A stretch of DNA of 64,000 nt from Cyclobacterium plantarum (GCF_011290685.1 NZ_JAANYN010000004.1:310001-374000), one strand, 5' to 3'; positions 35,394 to 44,368 are shown, counted from the first letter of the stretch. Numbers and translations are program-made. Notes: a model not told the origin generated them from the sequence alone.

Positions 35394-36719
35394 TTATTGC
35401 CAGAGCTTCTCTTCCGCCTGGATGGCTTTTGAAAAGTCAATACCCGATACCTTCATCTTCTTCTTGATTTCTTCCAAACAGAGGTTGCCAATACTACCCT
35501 CATGGGTGTGTTTTACTTTGGTTCCCGGAGCGAACTTGTCTTTTTCTATATCCATTCCGACTTTTTTGTAGGCATCCCTGAAGGGCATTCCTTCCAGAAC
35601 CAACCGGTTCACTTCTTCAACACTAAACAAATAGGCGTAAAAATCATTGTCCAGCAGATGCTTTTTAACCTTTATGTTTTCCAACATCAAACGGGCGATT
35701 TTCAGACTGTCATTTAACTGCTCAAAAGCAGGAAAAATCGTTTCTTTTAACAATTGCAAGTCCCGGTGGTACCCTGTACTCAGGTTGGTTAACAACATCA
35801 TGATATTTTGAGGGTAGGCTTGGATCTGGTTGGTTTTAGCCCTGATTAGCTCAAATACATCCGGATTTTTCTTGTGGGGCATGATACTGGAACCTGTGGT
35901 CAGTTCATCCGGAAAATGGATAAAACCAAAGTGCTGGTTCATATACATGATGGCATCTGTAGCCAGGCGGTTTAAAGTACCGGCTGTACCAGCAAGCGCG
36001 AAGGACAGGAATTTTTCAGTCTTTCCCCGGCTATTCTGGGCATTGATCACATTGTAATGCATGTCTGCGAAGCCCAGTAATTCAGTAGTCATGGTTCGGT
36101 TTAACGGAAAGGAGGAGCCATATCCCGCTGCTGAACCCAAGGGATTGCGATTCACCAAAGCATAGGCCGATTGCCAAAGATGCATGTCCTCTGCCAATCC
36201 TTCAGCCAGGGAACCAAACCAAAGTCCAAAAGAGGAGGGCATGGCCAACTGGGTGTGCGTGTAGCCAGGCATCAGATCATCTTTGTGCTTTTCGGCAAGA
36301 TTCACCAATAAGTCAAATAGTTTTTGGGTTTCCTCCACGGTTTGCTGGATAGCATACCGGTAATAAAGCTTCAAATCCACCAAAACCTGGTCGTTTCTAG
36401 ACCTTCCACTATGGAGTTTTTTACCTACATCGCCATACCGTTCTGTAAGTAAAAATTCTACCTGGCTGTGCACATCCTCCACCCCTGGAGCAATGGTAAA
36501 TATACCTTTTCGTATTTCTTCCCGGATTTCTTTGAGCCCTTTTATCAGTACCTGCAGTTCTTGTTCGGTCAATAGACCTATTGAAGCTAACATATGGGCA
36601 TGTGCCATTGATCCGCTCACATCAAAAGGAGCCAAAATAAGATCAAACTCCGGATCCCTTCCTATGGTAAAGGTTTCAACTTCTTTTTTGCTGGTTTTGT
36701 CTTTTTGCCAAAGTTTCAT
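35394..36719 (-). CDS. argH: Argininosuccinate lyase
   Basis: This enzyme cleaves argininosuccinate to arginine and fumarate, the last step of arginine synthesis. The 441-residue protein carries EDVHSQVEFLLTERYGDVGKKLHSGRSRNDQV in recognisable parts (LHSGRSRNDQ), HTQLAMPSSFG and the superfamily signature TTGSSIMPHKKNPD with the flexible catalytic-Ser loop. It is the last gene of the operon; its start overlaps the upstream deacylase stop by 4 bp (ATGA). Confidence 0.96.
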   Translation of the reverse strand: MKLWQKDKTSKKEVETFTIGRDPEFDLILAPFDVSGSMAHAHMLASIGLLTEQELQVLIKGLKEIREEIRKGIFTIAPGVEDVHSQVEFLLTERYGDVGKKLHSGRSRNDQVLVDLKLYYRYAIQQTVEETQKLFDLLVNLAEKHKDDLMPGYTHTQLAMPSSFGLWFGSLAEGLAEDMHLWQSAYALVNRNPLGSAAGYGSSFPLNRTMTTELLGFADMHYNVINAQNSRGKTEKFLSFALAGTAGTLNRLATDAIMYMNQHFGFIHFPDELTTGSSIMPHKKNPDVFELIRAKTNQIQAYPQNIMMLLTNLSTGYHRDLQLLKETIFPAFEQLNDSLKIARLMLENIKVKKHLLDNDFYAYLFSVEEVNRLVLEGMPFRDAYKKVGMDIEKDKFAPGTKVKHTHEGSIGNLCLEEIKKKMKVSGIDFSKAIQAEEKLWQ

Positions 36720-37801
36720 TTTTTGGGTTGATTTAGTATGGAAAAATAGGTTTCCAACAGGTTGATGTAAATGGAAATGCCCTGGTTTATTTCTTCAATA
36801 TAGATGAATTCATCAGGACTGTGTGATCTGGCAGAGTCTCCAGGACCGATTTTTACCGAAGGGTAGGGGATCAGGGCCTGATCTGATAAGGTTGGACTTC
36901 CGAAGGTTTCCAACTGCAAAGATTTACCTGCCCTAACCATGGGGTGGTGTTCGTCAATATGAGAAGAGTTAAGCCGTAGCGACCGGGGGTGAAGTTCGGC
37001 TTTTAACTCCTGTTGAAGTTCCTTCAAAGCTTCTTCCAGACTGTAGGCGTCTGTTACCCGCACATCCAGGGTATAGGTGCATTGGTCTGGAACCACATTG
37101 TGTTGAGATCCTGCATGAATAATGGTGGCAGAAACCTTATTGGGTCCCAGAAAGGGGGAGACTTTTTTAAATTTAAAGCCCTTTATGGCAATTAAATCAT
37201 CCAAGGCCTCATAGATGGCATTAACCCCTTCTTCCCTGGCAGCATGACCTGCTTTGCCCTTCACGGTAGCATCTACAACCATTAGACCCTTTTCGGCCAC
37301 TGCCATTTTCATCCCTGTTGGCTCGCCTACTATGGCACAGGCCATTTCAGGGAGCTCGGGAATCAGGGATTCCATTCCTCCCTTGCCGCTGATTTCTTCT
37401 TCTGCCGAAGCCACGAACAACAAGTTAACAGGCAGTGGTCTGCCGAGGAAATAAATAAAAGTAGCCAATAAACTCACCAGACATCCCCCGGCATCATTGG
37501 ACCCCAGTCCAAACAACTTTCCCTCTTTTGTGATAGGATTATAGGGGTCGATGGTATATCCCTGATTGGGTTTGACGGTATCATGATGAGAATTGAGCAT
37601 GACAGTGGGAAGAGACGAGTCATAATCCCTATGGAATGCCCAGATATTATTGCCTTTTCGATGGGTGTCAACAGTCTTTTCTTTTAAAAAAGCCTGAAGT
37701 ATATCAGCAGTTTTGTCTTCAGATTTACTCAAAGAAGGTATCCTGATAAGTTCTTTTAGTAAGTGTAAGGCCTCTTTTTTTACATTTTCTAAATTTTCCA
37801 A
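36716..37801 (-). CDS. argE: M20 deacylase, N-acyl-citrulline/ornithine deacylase (ArgE')
   Basis: This 361-residue zinc peptidase-fold deacylase (M20 family) has MLNSHHDTVKPN, the bridging-Asp segment GLGSNDAGGCLVSLLA and VASAEEEISGKGG, which supply the metal ligands and the catalytic Glu. In operons with an acyl-ornithine carbamoyltransferase, this enzyme removes the acyl group from N-acylcitrulline rather than acylornithine. It overlaps argH by 4 bp and follows argB by 30 bp. Succinyl-specific activity is predicted from the carbamoyltransferase. Confidence 0.88.
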   Translation of the reverse strand: MENLENVKKEALHLLKELIRIPSLSKSEDKTADILQAFLKEKTVDTHRKGNNIWAFHRDYDSSLPTVMLNSHHDTVKPNQGYTIDPYNPITKEGKLFGLGSNDAGGCLVSLLATFIYFLGRPLPVNLLFVASAEEEISGKGGMESLIPELPEMACAIVGEPTGMKMAVAEKGLMVVDATVKGKAGHAAREEGVNAIYEALDDLIAIKGFKFKKVSPFLGPNKVSATIIHAGSQHNVVPDQCTYTLDVRVTDAYSLEEALKELQQELKAELHPRSLRLNSSHIDEHHPMVRAGKSLQLETFGSPTLSDQALIPYPSVKIGPGDSARSHSPDEFIYIEEINQGISIYINLLETYFSILNQPKK

Positions 37802-37831
37802 GCCAGCTAGTTATTTATAAGGGGGAGTGTT

Positions 37832-38632
37832 TTAATACAAATCGTATTTTAATGATTCTATGATAGTGCCTGCATTTTTACCCCTGGAGGCCAAAAGTAA
37901 GTTTTCCGGCAAACCCATCCAAACATGATTCACTCCTTTATTAATGGCGTTAAAGGCATTTTCCAATTTGGGAATCATTCCCGAATGAATGATTTTATCC
38001 TTTATCAATTCTTTATAAATATCCTCATTGATCAGAGGAATCAGAGAGGCTTCATTTTCAGGATCCATGAGTACTCCCGTCTTGTCAAAACAAAAATAAA
38101 GTTTTACCCGATGCATTTTGGCCAGTGCAGTAGCAATTTCCGAGGCAATGGTATCCGCATTGGTATTGAGCAACTGCCCCTTTCTGTCGTGGGTAATGGC
38201 GCAGAATACAGGGGCAATGTTTTGCTTCAGTAGAGATTCCAATAGGGTTGTATTGACACTTTCCACATCTCCTACAAATCCAAAATCTACTTCCTTTACA
38301 GGTCTTTTTACCGATTTGATGGCATTGCCGTCCGCCCCGGTAAGTCCGATGGCATTCTGTCCAAATGCTTGCAGCTGAGCCACCAGGTTTTTATTGATCA
38401 GGCCGGCATACACCATGGTCACTACATCTAGCGTATCCTTATCCGTGACTCTTCTTCCAAGATGCATTTTCGGTGCTATTCCCAGAGATTTTCCTATTCT
38501 GCTGGCCATCACACCACCTCCGTGAACAAGTATTTTGGTCCCGGGAAATTTGGCGAATAGTTTAAGAAAATGGTTGGATTTATCAGGATGATCTATGACG
38601 TTACCCCCTATTTTGATTACACTAATGTCCAT
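37832..38632 (-). CDS. argB: N-acylglutamate kinase
   Basis: This 266-residue amino-acid kinase phosphorylates the gamma-carboxylate of N-acyl-L-glutamate. It begins DISVIKIGGNVID, has ILVHGGGVMASRIGKSLG (the HGGG phosphate loop), NTNADTIASEIATALA and CFDKTGVLMDPEN. The length is that of short, non-hexameric types lacking the N-terminal arginine-binding helix, so feedback inhibition by arginine at this enzyme is not expected. It is 13 bp from argF'. Confidence 0.93.
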   Translation of the reverse strand: MDISVIKIGGNVIDHPDKSNHFLKLFAKFPGTKILVHGGGVMASRIGKSLGIAPKMHLGRRVTDKDTLDVVTMVYAGLINKNLVAQLQAFGQNAIGLTGADGNAIKSVKRPVKEVDFGFVGDVESVNTTLLESLLKQNIAPVFCAITHDRKGQLLNTNADTIASEIATALAKMHRVKLYFCFDKTGVLMDPENEASLIPLINEDIYKELIKDKIIHSGMIPKLENAFNAINKGVNHVWMGLPENLLLASRGKNAGTIIESLKYDLY

Positions 38633-38645
38633 TGGTTAATTTGTT

Positions 38646-39587
38646 TCAGATCATTGCGTCAATTACAGCCTGGGCAGCAAAAATCCTGTTTTTTGCCTGA
38701 GTTTGGACCAGACTGCGGTTTCCATCCAATATTTCATCACTGAGTTCTAAATTTCTTCTGACAGGAAGACAATGCATTATTTTGGCCTGTTGGTTATTGG
38801 CTAATTTACTTTCTTTGAGCAACCAGTTTTCGTCTACTTTAAGAATTTTTCCATAAGGATTGAATGCACTCCAGTTTTTCACATATACAAAATCTGCATC
38901 TTCCAGAGCCTTTTTTTGATTGTATTCAATGGTAGCTCCCTGGGTAAATTGTTCATCAAGTTCATAACCCACAGGATGGGTAATGGTGAGGTCATGCCCA
39001 CATCCCAATGCCCATTCAGAAAATGAATTGGCAACGGCATGGGGGATGGATTTGATATGGGGGGCCCAGGTAAGAACCACTTTCGGCTTTCTTTTTTCCT
39101 GAAAACTTTCCCTGATACTAACCATGTCAGCCAGGCTTTGTAGCGGATGCCTGATGGCACTTTCCAGGCTGATCACAGGAATACCTGAATATTTGATAAA
39201 CTGATTGATAGTGAAATCTTCTGTATCTTCTTCTTTGTTTGTCAAGGTGGGAAAAGCCCGAATGGCCAGCATGTCAAAATATCCGCCCAGGACAGCAGCG
39301 GCATCCTTGATGTGTTCCACTTTGTTTTTATTCATCAGTACCCCGTCCTGCATTTCCAGGGCCCATGTCTCTTTGTCCATGTTTAATACGAAGCTATCCA
39401 CTCCAAGATTGGTAGCGGCCAATTGGGTGCTGACCCTGGTTCGCAAACTTGGGTTTAAAAAAATCAATCCTAGTCGCTTTCCCTGACCTTTTGTATTGTT
39501 TTTTAGGGGATTAGCCTTAAACTCCAGGGCCTTTTCGATCAATGTTTCGGCGATGGTTTTGTTTTCAAATTGGGTGAATCTATTCAT
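38646..39587 (-). CDS. argF': N-acyl-ornithine carbamoyltransferase, predicted succinyl-specific
   Basis: This 313-residue carbamoyltransferase has the carbamoyl-phosphate loop LNPSLRTRVSTQ and HCLPVRRN. Central features match the acetyl/succinyl-ornithine branch, not ordinary OTCase: NMDKETWALEM, SLESAIRHPLQSLAD, TWAPHIKSIPHAVANSF and THPVGYELDEQF. The residue that separates acetyl- from succinyl-ornithine enzymes (Glu92 in Xanthomonas, Pro90 in Bacteroides fragilis) is Val90 here (KVEHI). A non-Glu residue favours succinyl-ornithine. The ATG at 39587 gives the family N-terminus (MNRFTQF); an upstream in-frame ATG (39725) lies inside argD. It starts 4 bp after the argD stop. Confidence 0.93.
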   Translation of the reverse strand: MNRFTQFENKTIAETLIEKALEFKANPLKNNTKGQGKRLGLIFLNPSLRTRVSTQLAATNLGVDSFVLNMDKETWALEMQDGVLMNKNKVEHIKDAAAVLGGYFDMLAIRAFPTLTNKEEDTEDFTINQFIKYSGIPVISLESAIRHPLQSLADMVSIRESFQEKRKPKVVLTWAPHIKSIPHAVANSFSEWALGCGHDLTITHPVGYELDEQFTQGATIEYNQKKALEDADFVYVKNWSAFNPYGKILKVDENWLLKESKLANNQQAKIMHCLPVRRNLELSDEILDGNRSLVQTQAKNRIFAAQAVIDAMI

Positions 39588-39591
39588 TTTG

Positions 39592-40740
39592 TTAAACGGT
39601 CTCTTTCTGGTTGATGGTTGATTCCAGACTATTGATAAATAATTGCAACTCTTCCTGTTGAATACCAAGTGGGGGTAGCAGGCGAATGGTATGTTTTCCG
39701 GCGGCACTACCGGTAAATATGGCATGCTTCACCATAAGCTCAGAACGGTAGGCAGCAGCCTCTTGTTTCAAATCAAAGCCAATCATCAAACCTTTTCCTC
39801 TCACGCTGGTAATTTCAGACGAGACCCTGGTCAATGCCTCGATCAGTGAACTTCCCTGTGAAGCTGCGTTTTCCATAAGGTTTTCAGACTCCATGACTTC
39901 AAGTACAGCCAACCCTGCCGCACAGGCGAGTTGGTTGCCGCCAAAGGTCGTTCCCAACATCCCATATTTTGCCTGAATATCAGGATGGATCAGAACCCCG
40001 CCTATGGGGAAACCGTTGCCCATGCCCTTGGCCATGGTGATTAAATCAGGCTCCAGACCTTCTGTCCATTGGTGGGCAAAAAATTTACCTGTCCGGCCAT
40101 GTCCAGCCTGTACCTCATCCAAAATCAATTTGGCACCGTATTGTCTGGCCAACCTGGCCAAACCTGTCAAAAAATCCGATTCGGCCACCTGAATTCCATT
40201 TACCCCTTGTATGGCCTCAACAATAATCGCCGCAATATCTTTGCTTTTGAGTTGCTTTTCTACTCCGGCTAAATCACCGGACCTTTCGAAATACACCTGG
40301 TGGCCAGCATTGAAAGGAGACATAATATTTGGGTTGTCGGTAACGGCTACAGCTCCGGAAGTTCGACCATGAAAAGCACCTTTAATAGCAATCACACCTG
40401 ATTTTCCTGTGGCAAAAGAGGCCAATTTGAGTGCGTTTTCATTTGCTTCTGCGCCGGAGTTACACAAGAATAGCTGGTAATCAGGCAGTCCGGATAATTT
40501 ACCTAATTTTCCTGCGAGATCTTTTTGAATCGGAATATTTACCGAATTGGAATAAAAGGCAATTTTTCCCAATTGTTCGTTTATCCGGGAGACAAAATGA
40601 GGATGGCTGTGTCCAATAGAAATCACCGCATGGCCACCATACAAGTCCAGGTATTTCCGGCCTTCCCGGTCCCAAATATAAACCCCTTCCGCCTTTTCGG
40701 GCGTCACATTCATCAACGGGTAGACATCAAATAATTGCAT
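39592..40740 (-). CDS. argD: N-acyl-ornithine aminotransferase
   Basis: This 382-residue class III PLP aminotransferase makes N-acylornithine from the semialdehyde with glutamate. It has GVYIWDREGRKYLDLYGGHAV in the opening region, NSGAEANENALKLA, FHGRTSGAVAVTDN, ILDEVQAGHGRTGKFFAHQ and the PLP-lysine TMAKGMGNGFPIGG. It lies 65 bp downstream of argC and 4 bp upstream of argF'. Confidence 0.95.
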   Translation of the reverse strand: MQLFDVYPLMNVTPEKAEGVYIWDREGRKYLDLYGGHAVISIGHSHPHFVSRINEQLGKIAFYSNSVNIPIQKDLAGKLGKLSGLPDYQLFLCNSGAEANENALKLASFATGKSGVIAIKGAFHGRTSGAVAVTDNPNIMSPFNAGHQVYFERSGDLAGVEKQLKSKDIAAIIVEAIQGVNGIQVAESDFLTGLARLARQYGAKLILDEVQAGHGRTGKFFAHQWTEGLEPDLITMAKGMGNGFPIGGVLIHPDIQAKYGMLGTTFGGNQLACAAGLAVLEVMESENLMENAASQGSSLIEALTRVSSEITSVRGKGLMIGFDLKQEAAAYRSELMVKHAIFTGSAAGKHTIRLLPPLGIQQEELQLFINSLESTINQKETV

Positions 40741-40805
40741 TTTTTTGTATAAGTTTAAGTGGGGGATAAGAGCCTTTCCGCTCTATTTACTATGGCCGTA
40801 AATCA

Positions 40806-41774
40806 TTAAAATGCAACGCTTTTTAATTGCAAGCCTGCTTTTTCCTCCAATCCAAAGGCAAGGTTCATGTTTTGCACTGCCTGACCAGAGGCCCCTTTCA
40901 ATAAGTTATCAATAGCTGCATAGGCCACTAGTTGACCAGCTTCCTTTTTAAGATGCACCAGGCATTTATTGGTGTTGACTACCTGCTTGAGGTCGATATC
41001 ATTTTTACTGACATGGGTATAGGCAGCATTCTGATAAAAATCCCCGTAAACCTGATAAGCCTCCTCCAAAGAGCCTTCAAATGGAAAATAGGCTGTTACC
41101 CAAATTCCTCTGGTGAAATTTCCCCTGTAGGGTACAAACAGCACCTGCTGATCAAAACCTGTATTCAGCTTGCCAAAAGTCTGATTGATTTCTTTGAGGT
41201 GCTGGTGGGTAAAAAGCTTATAGACCGATACGTTTTGGTTTCTGTGACTGAAATGCGTGGTTGCACTTAAGCTTTTCCCGGCCCCGGTGCTGCCGGTAAT
41301 TCCCGATACATGCAGGTTGTCCTGAACCCATCCCTGTTTAATGGCCGGAGCCACTGCCAATTGTATGCATGTGGCAAAGCATCCCGGGTTGGCGATTTTT
41401 AAAGCCTGCTGAATTTGATCTTTATTGGTTTCAGGCAAGCCGTATACAAAACCGTTTGACTCATCCCTGAAATCCGTACTCAGGTCGATAATCACGGTCT
41501 TTTCAGCAAAGGATTGTTTTTCCAGAAATGGTCTTGCTTCTCCATGAGGCAAACAAAGAAAAACCAGGTCCAGGTTTTTGCTGTCAACCTGGTCTGTGAA
41601 TACAAGAGAGGCATCACCGATCAGATCCGGGTGGACCTCCTCCAGTTTTTTGCCTTTTTGGCTGTTGCTGTGAATCCAGACAAGTTCAACTTGAGGATGG
41701 TGCACCAATAGCCTTACCAATTCACCGCCTGTATACCCGGCCGCACCTACAATTCCCGTTCTAATGGTCTTCAT
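40806..41774 (-). CDS. argC: N-acyl-gamma-glutamyl-phosphate reductase
   Basis: This 322-residue NADPH-dependent reductase has the nucleotide motif GIVGAAGYTGGELVRLL, the catalytic-Cys motif IANPGCFATCIQLAVAP, GITGSTGAGKS and the C-terminal His region (FVPYRGNFTRGIW). ATG 41774 gives the family N-terminus (MKTIRTGIVG) and overlaps the argG stop by 14 bp; the longer frame upstream lies inside argG and is not family-like. Overlap suggests coupled translation with argG. Confidence 0.95.
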   Translation of the reverse strand: MKTIRTGIVGAAGYTGGELVRLLVHHPQVELVWIHSNSQKGKKLEEVHPDLIGDASLVFTDQVDSKNLDLVFLCLPHGEARPFLEKQSFAEKTVIIDLSTDFRDESNGFVYGLPETNKDQIQQALKIANPGCFATCIQLAVAPAIKQGWVQDNLHVSGITGSTGAGKSLSATTHFSHRNQNVSVYKLFTHQHLKEINQTFGKLNTGFDQQVLFVPYRGNFTRGIWVTAYFPFEGSLEEAYQVYGDFYQNAAYTHVSKNDIDLKQVVNTNKCLVHLKKEAGQLVAYAAIDNLLKGASGQAVQNMNLAFGLEEKAGLQLKSVAF

Positions 41775-42966
41775 GAGCATGATTTTGATTAACCTGATGA
41801 AAAATAGCTGTCTGGTTGCCAAATATTTTGGTGAACCCCTTGACATCCTCTGCGGTATAACCTTTGTTCATTTCCCCATAACTCCCAAATTTGGAGGACA
41901 TCAGGTCATGTTTGGAGTGGATACCAATCATACTGAAGCGGTAGGGGTGCAGCTGAATTTTGACTTCCCCGCTAACGTAGCTTTGGGTGCTGGCCATAAA
42001 ACTTTCCAGATTGCGCATGACCGGATCCAGGTAATGACCCTCATGGAGGTGGTTGCCATAGAATTCTGCAAGCTGATTTTTCCAGTACCCCTGCCATTTG
42101 GTAAGGGTATGTTTTTCCAATAACTGGTGGGCTTTGATGATGAGCATGGGTGCGGCGGCTTCAAAGCCAACCCTTCCCTTGATTCCAATGATGGTATCCC
42201 CCACATGGATGTCCCTGCCTATACCAAAAGGTCCTGCTATTTCCTGAACCTTTAAAATGGCTTCTACAGGATGGCTGAACAATTGCCCGTTAACCCGCGT
42301 TATTTCTCCTTTTTCAAATCCAATGCTGATGGTCTCGGGATCAGTTTTGCTCACCTGCGTAGGATAAGCTTCCTCTGGCAAGGCCTGATCGGATGAAAGG
42401 GTTTCTTTTCCTCCTACTGAGGTGCCCCAGATGCCCTTATTAATGGAATAAGCAGCTTTTTCAAAATTCATGCTTACTCCGTGCTTCTTCAGGAAGTTTA
42501 TTTCTTCTTCCCTGCTAAGTTTGAGATCTCTTATAGGAGTAATGATTTCCACATCCGGGAGGATGGTTTGGAAAATCATGTCAAAGCGCACCTGGTCATT
42601 ACCTGCACCCGTACTTCCGTGTGCGATACAATTGGCTCCAATACTTTTTGCATGTTCGGCCAGGGCCTTGGCCTGCAAAATTCGCTCTGCACTTACAGAA
42701 AGGGGGTAGGTTTGGTTTTTCAATACATTACCGAAAATCAAGTATTTAATGACCTCATCATAATACGTTCTGGTCACATCCAGAACTTTAAATGAAGCTA
42801 CACCTAATTTTTCGGCCCTTTCCCCGATGCCTTTTAATTCTTCCTTTTCAAAGCCTCCGGTATTTACCAATACAGCGTGCACCTCGTACCCTTTTTCCTT
42901 AGTTAAATGGATGGCACAAAATGTAGTATCCAAACCTCCACTGTATGCTAAAACTACTTTTTTCAT
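41761..42966 (-). CDS. argG: Argininosuccinate synthase
   Basis: This 401-residue enzyme condenses citrulline and aspartate using ATP. The PP-loop motif KKVVLAYSGGLDTTFC opens the protein, followed by IAHGSTGAGNDQVRF and the C-terminal synthetase domain with GPFGIGRDIHVGDTIIGIKGR in recognisable pieces. The protein ends in a short His-rich tail (HQVNQNHAHEDH). The start codon directly follows a dispersed repeat copy, so its leader is unusual: the repeat ends AATTATAAACAT and the gene starts ATGAAA. A 168-bp gap separates it from the upstream acetyltransferase gene. Confidence 0.96.
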   Translation of the reverse strand: MKKVVLAYSGGLDTTFCAIHLTKEKGYEVHAVLVNTGGFEKEELKGIGERAEKLGVASFKVLDVTRTYYDEVIKYLIFGNVLKNQTYPLSVSAERILQAKALAEHAKSIGANCIAHGSTGAGNDQVRFDMIFQTILPDVEIITPIRDLKLSREEEINFLKKHGVSMNFEKAAYSINKGIWGTSVGGKETLSSDQALPEEAYPTQVSKTDPETISIGFEKGEITRVNGQLFSHPVEAILKVQEIAGPFGIGRDIHVGDTIIGIKGRVGFEAAAPMLIIKAHQLLEKHTLTKWQGYWKNQLAEFYGNHLHEGHYLDPVMRNLESFMASTQSYVSGEVKIQLHPYRFSMIGIHSKHDLMSSKFGSYGEMNKGYTAEDVKGFTKIFGNQTAIFHQVNQNHAHEDH

Positions 42967-43088
42967 ATGTTTATAATTGTTCTTTAAAGATCATAACTTT
43001 TCAAAAACCAAAGGTCGCCACCCTTCGGGAGTATCTCGCACGTTTTAGTATCATCCCTATGTGTGCCTTTCTAGTCATGCTCGATTTC
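42967..43088 (-). promoter_or_regulatory. Repeat copy E forming the leader of argG
   Basis: On the - strand this stretch begins GAAATCGAGCATGACTAGAA like copy A, contains GGGATGATACTAAAACGTGC in the place of GATGATTATTAAGCATGC, a TCCC(GAA)GGG mini-hairpin followed by TGGC as in copy B, and ends TTTAAAGAACAATTATAAAC then the argG start. The last part matches the end of copy B (TTAAAGAACAAATTATAGAC). It encodes an Arg-rich micro-ORF at 43001-43078. Its position makes a regulatory leader or attenuator role plausible. Confidence 0.65.
43001..43078 (-). CDS. Candidate Arg-rich leader micro-ORF upstream of argG
   Basis: A 25-residue frame begins MTRKAHIGMILK and has Arg at residues 3, 13, 15, 18 and 19 (codons AGA, CGT, AGA, CGA, AGG), then ends VATFGF and TGA, 34 bp before the argG start. 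The start MTRK is shared with copy A (MTRKSHTEMIIK) and nearly with copy D (MSRKKMIIK). Arg codons in a short frame ahead of an arginine-synthesis gene are what a ribosome-mediated attenuator would need. A chance frame within a repeat is the main alternative. Confidence 0.35.
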   Translation of the reverse strand: MTRKAHIGMILKRARYSRRVATFGF

Positions 43089-43134
43089 CTGTGATTGATT
43101 GCCTTTTAGATGATTGTTGAGATCCAATAATAGC

Positions 43135-43833
43135 CTAAGAAGACTGGTTTACTTTATCTTTGACTTTTGCCAGCGCATTTTTCCCCTTGGCAATATTAAG
43201 AAACATGGCCCGTTTGATCTTGATCAATCGCTCAAAAAGACTGAGATTCTTATTAAATTGAGCCGAAAGTTTCTTTTGTTCCGCTTTTTTTACGCTTTTT
43301 GGCTCATAAAGCATGGCTGTACAAAGGCAATTGGATCTGTTTTTACTTGTAAGGATAGGATAATTTACACAGCTTTGACAGCCTTTCCAGAAATCGTCAT
43401 CTGTAGTAAGGTCCGAATAGCTGACGGGATAATATCCGAGTTCTGAGTTGATTTTCATAACAGCAGCCCCTGTGGTGAGGCCAAATATTTTGGCATCAGG
43501 ATACTTCTTTCTGCTGAGTTTGAATACCTCTCTTTTTATTTCCCTGGCCAATCCGTGTTTTCTGAATTCAGGTGACACGATTAATCCGGAGTTGGCTACA
43601 AATTTCCCATGACCCCAGGCCTCAATATAGCAGAATCCTGCCCACTGGCCGGAAGCAGTAAGGGCAATGACCGCCTTGCCTTCTTTCATTTTCGTTTTGA
43701 TGTACTCAGGAGACCGTTTGGCTATTCCTGTACCCCTTGCCTGAGCTGAAAGTTCCATTTCTTCAGTGATGGTTTCAGCATATTGGCAATGTTCTTCGCC
43801 GGCAGGTTTAATGATAAATTTTTGATTGGCCAT
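43135..43833 (-). CDS. GNAT N-acyltransferase of the arginine operon (ArgA-like role)
   Basis: This 232-residue GNAT protein has the acetyl-CoA loop region SPEFRKHGLAREIKREVF and core strands around AGFCYIEAWGHGKFVANSGL. A Cys-rich stretch (GCQSCVNYP, then NCLCTAMLY) follows and could bind a metal. The C-terminus is strongly basic and helical. It is the first gene of the arginine operon, which otherwise lacks an N-acylglutamate synthase, so acylation of glutamate (acetyl- or succinyl-CoA dependent) is the likely role. It is not homologous in layout to canonical ArgA (no kinase-like domain). The assignment is by context plus fold. Confidence 0.78.
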   Translation of the reverse strand: MANQKFIIKPAGEEHCQYAETITEEMELSAQARGTGIAKRSPEYIKTKMKEGKAVIALTASGQWAGFCYIEAWGHGKFVANSGLIVSPEFRKHGLAREIKREVFKLSRKKYPDAKIFGLTTGAAVMKINSELGYYPVSYSDLTTDDDFWKGCQSCVNYPILTSKNRSNCLCTAMLYEPKSVKKAEQKKLSAQFNKNLSLFERLIKIKRAMFLNIAKGKNALAKVKDKVNQSS

Positions 43834-44368
43834 TGTATCAATTGTTTGGACTCATGGTTATCATAATTACAATAATTACGCGTGCCCTTGAGCCCTTAGA
43901 AAGATGGTTTGATTGTTAATAAATATGGTCGATAAATACGTATCTCCGTAGGATACATTAAAAATTAAATAGGGACTATGCCCTAAATACTGCCCTGAGG
44001 GTTTTTTTCGAAAACAATATCGGATACCCAAAAAGATTGTTATGGGCAAGGTAGGGATTGTAGTTTATGTGTGCTTCTTTTTTCATCGTAAACCATACAA
44101 ATATTTATTTTTTTAATGAAAAATACAAATGTTGGTACACAATAATTTGCAATCTGCTTTTTTTGGTATTCCATTTTTTGAGATGTCTGGCTTTTCCGCT
44201 TTACCCAATTCCAAGTTATATCCGAAAACTGACAAAATAAAATGCTTTATTTTGATTATTTTAAGATAGGAATTAAATAAAATAGGAAATTTTTTTTATT
44301 TTTCTATTATAATTGACTTTAGCCTGTTTTTTGTTGTAAAAGAAAACGAACCAAAAAACTATATAAAA
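43834..44368. other. 535-bp divergent intergenic region (arginine operon / ATP-grasp operon)
   Basis: This stretch is AT-rich and must hold both divergent promoters. Visible elements are an inverted repeat GTATC-N7-GATAC at 43940-43956, a small AGGG/CCCT hairpin near 43974-43987, and CCCTGAGGGTTTTTTT just after. No coding frame was recognised. No perfect TTG/TAnnTTTG pair was found for either side. Confidence 0.5.

Noticed and set aside
42967-43088. T-box leader upstream of argG
   Set aside because: There is no T-box sequence or specifier-loop architecture, and T-boxes are mainly a Firmicutes mechanism.
43940-43956. GTATC-N7-GATAC inverted repeat as an arginine-regulator site
   Set aside because: It is only 5 bp per arm, occurs once here and does not resemble an ArgR box that I know. 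It is recorded under the intergenic entry only.
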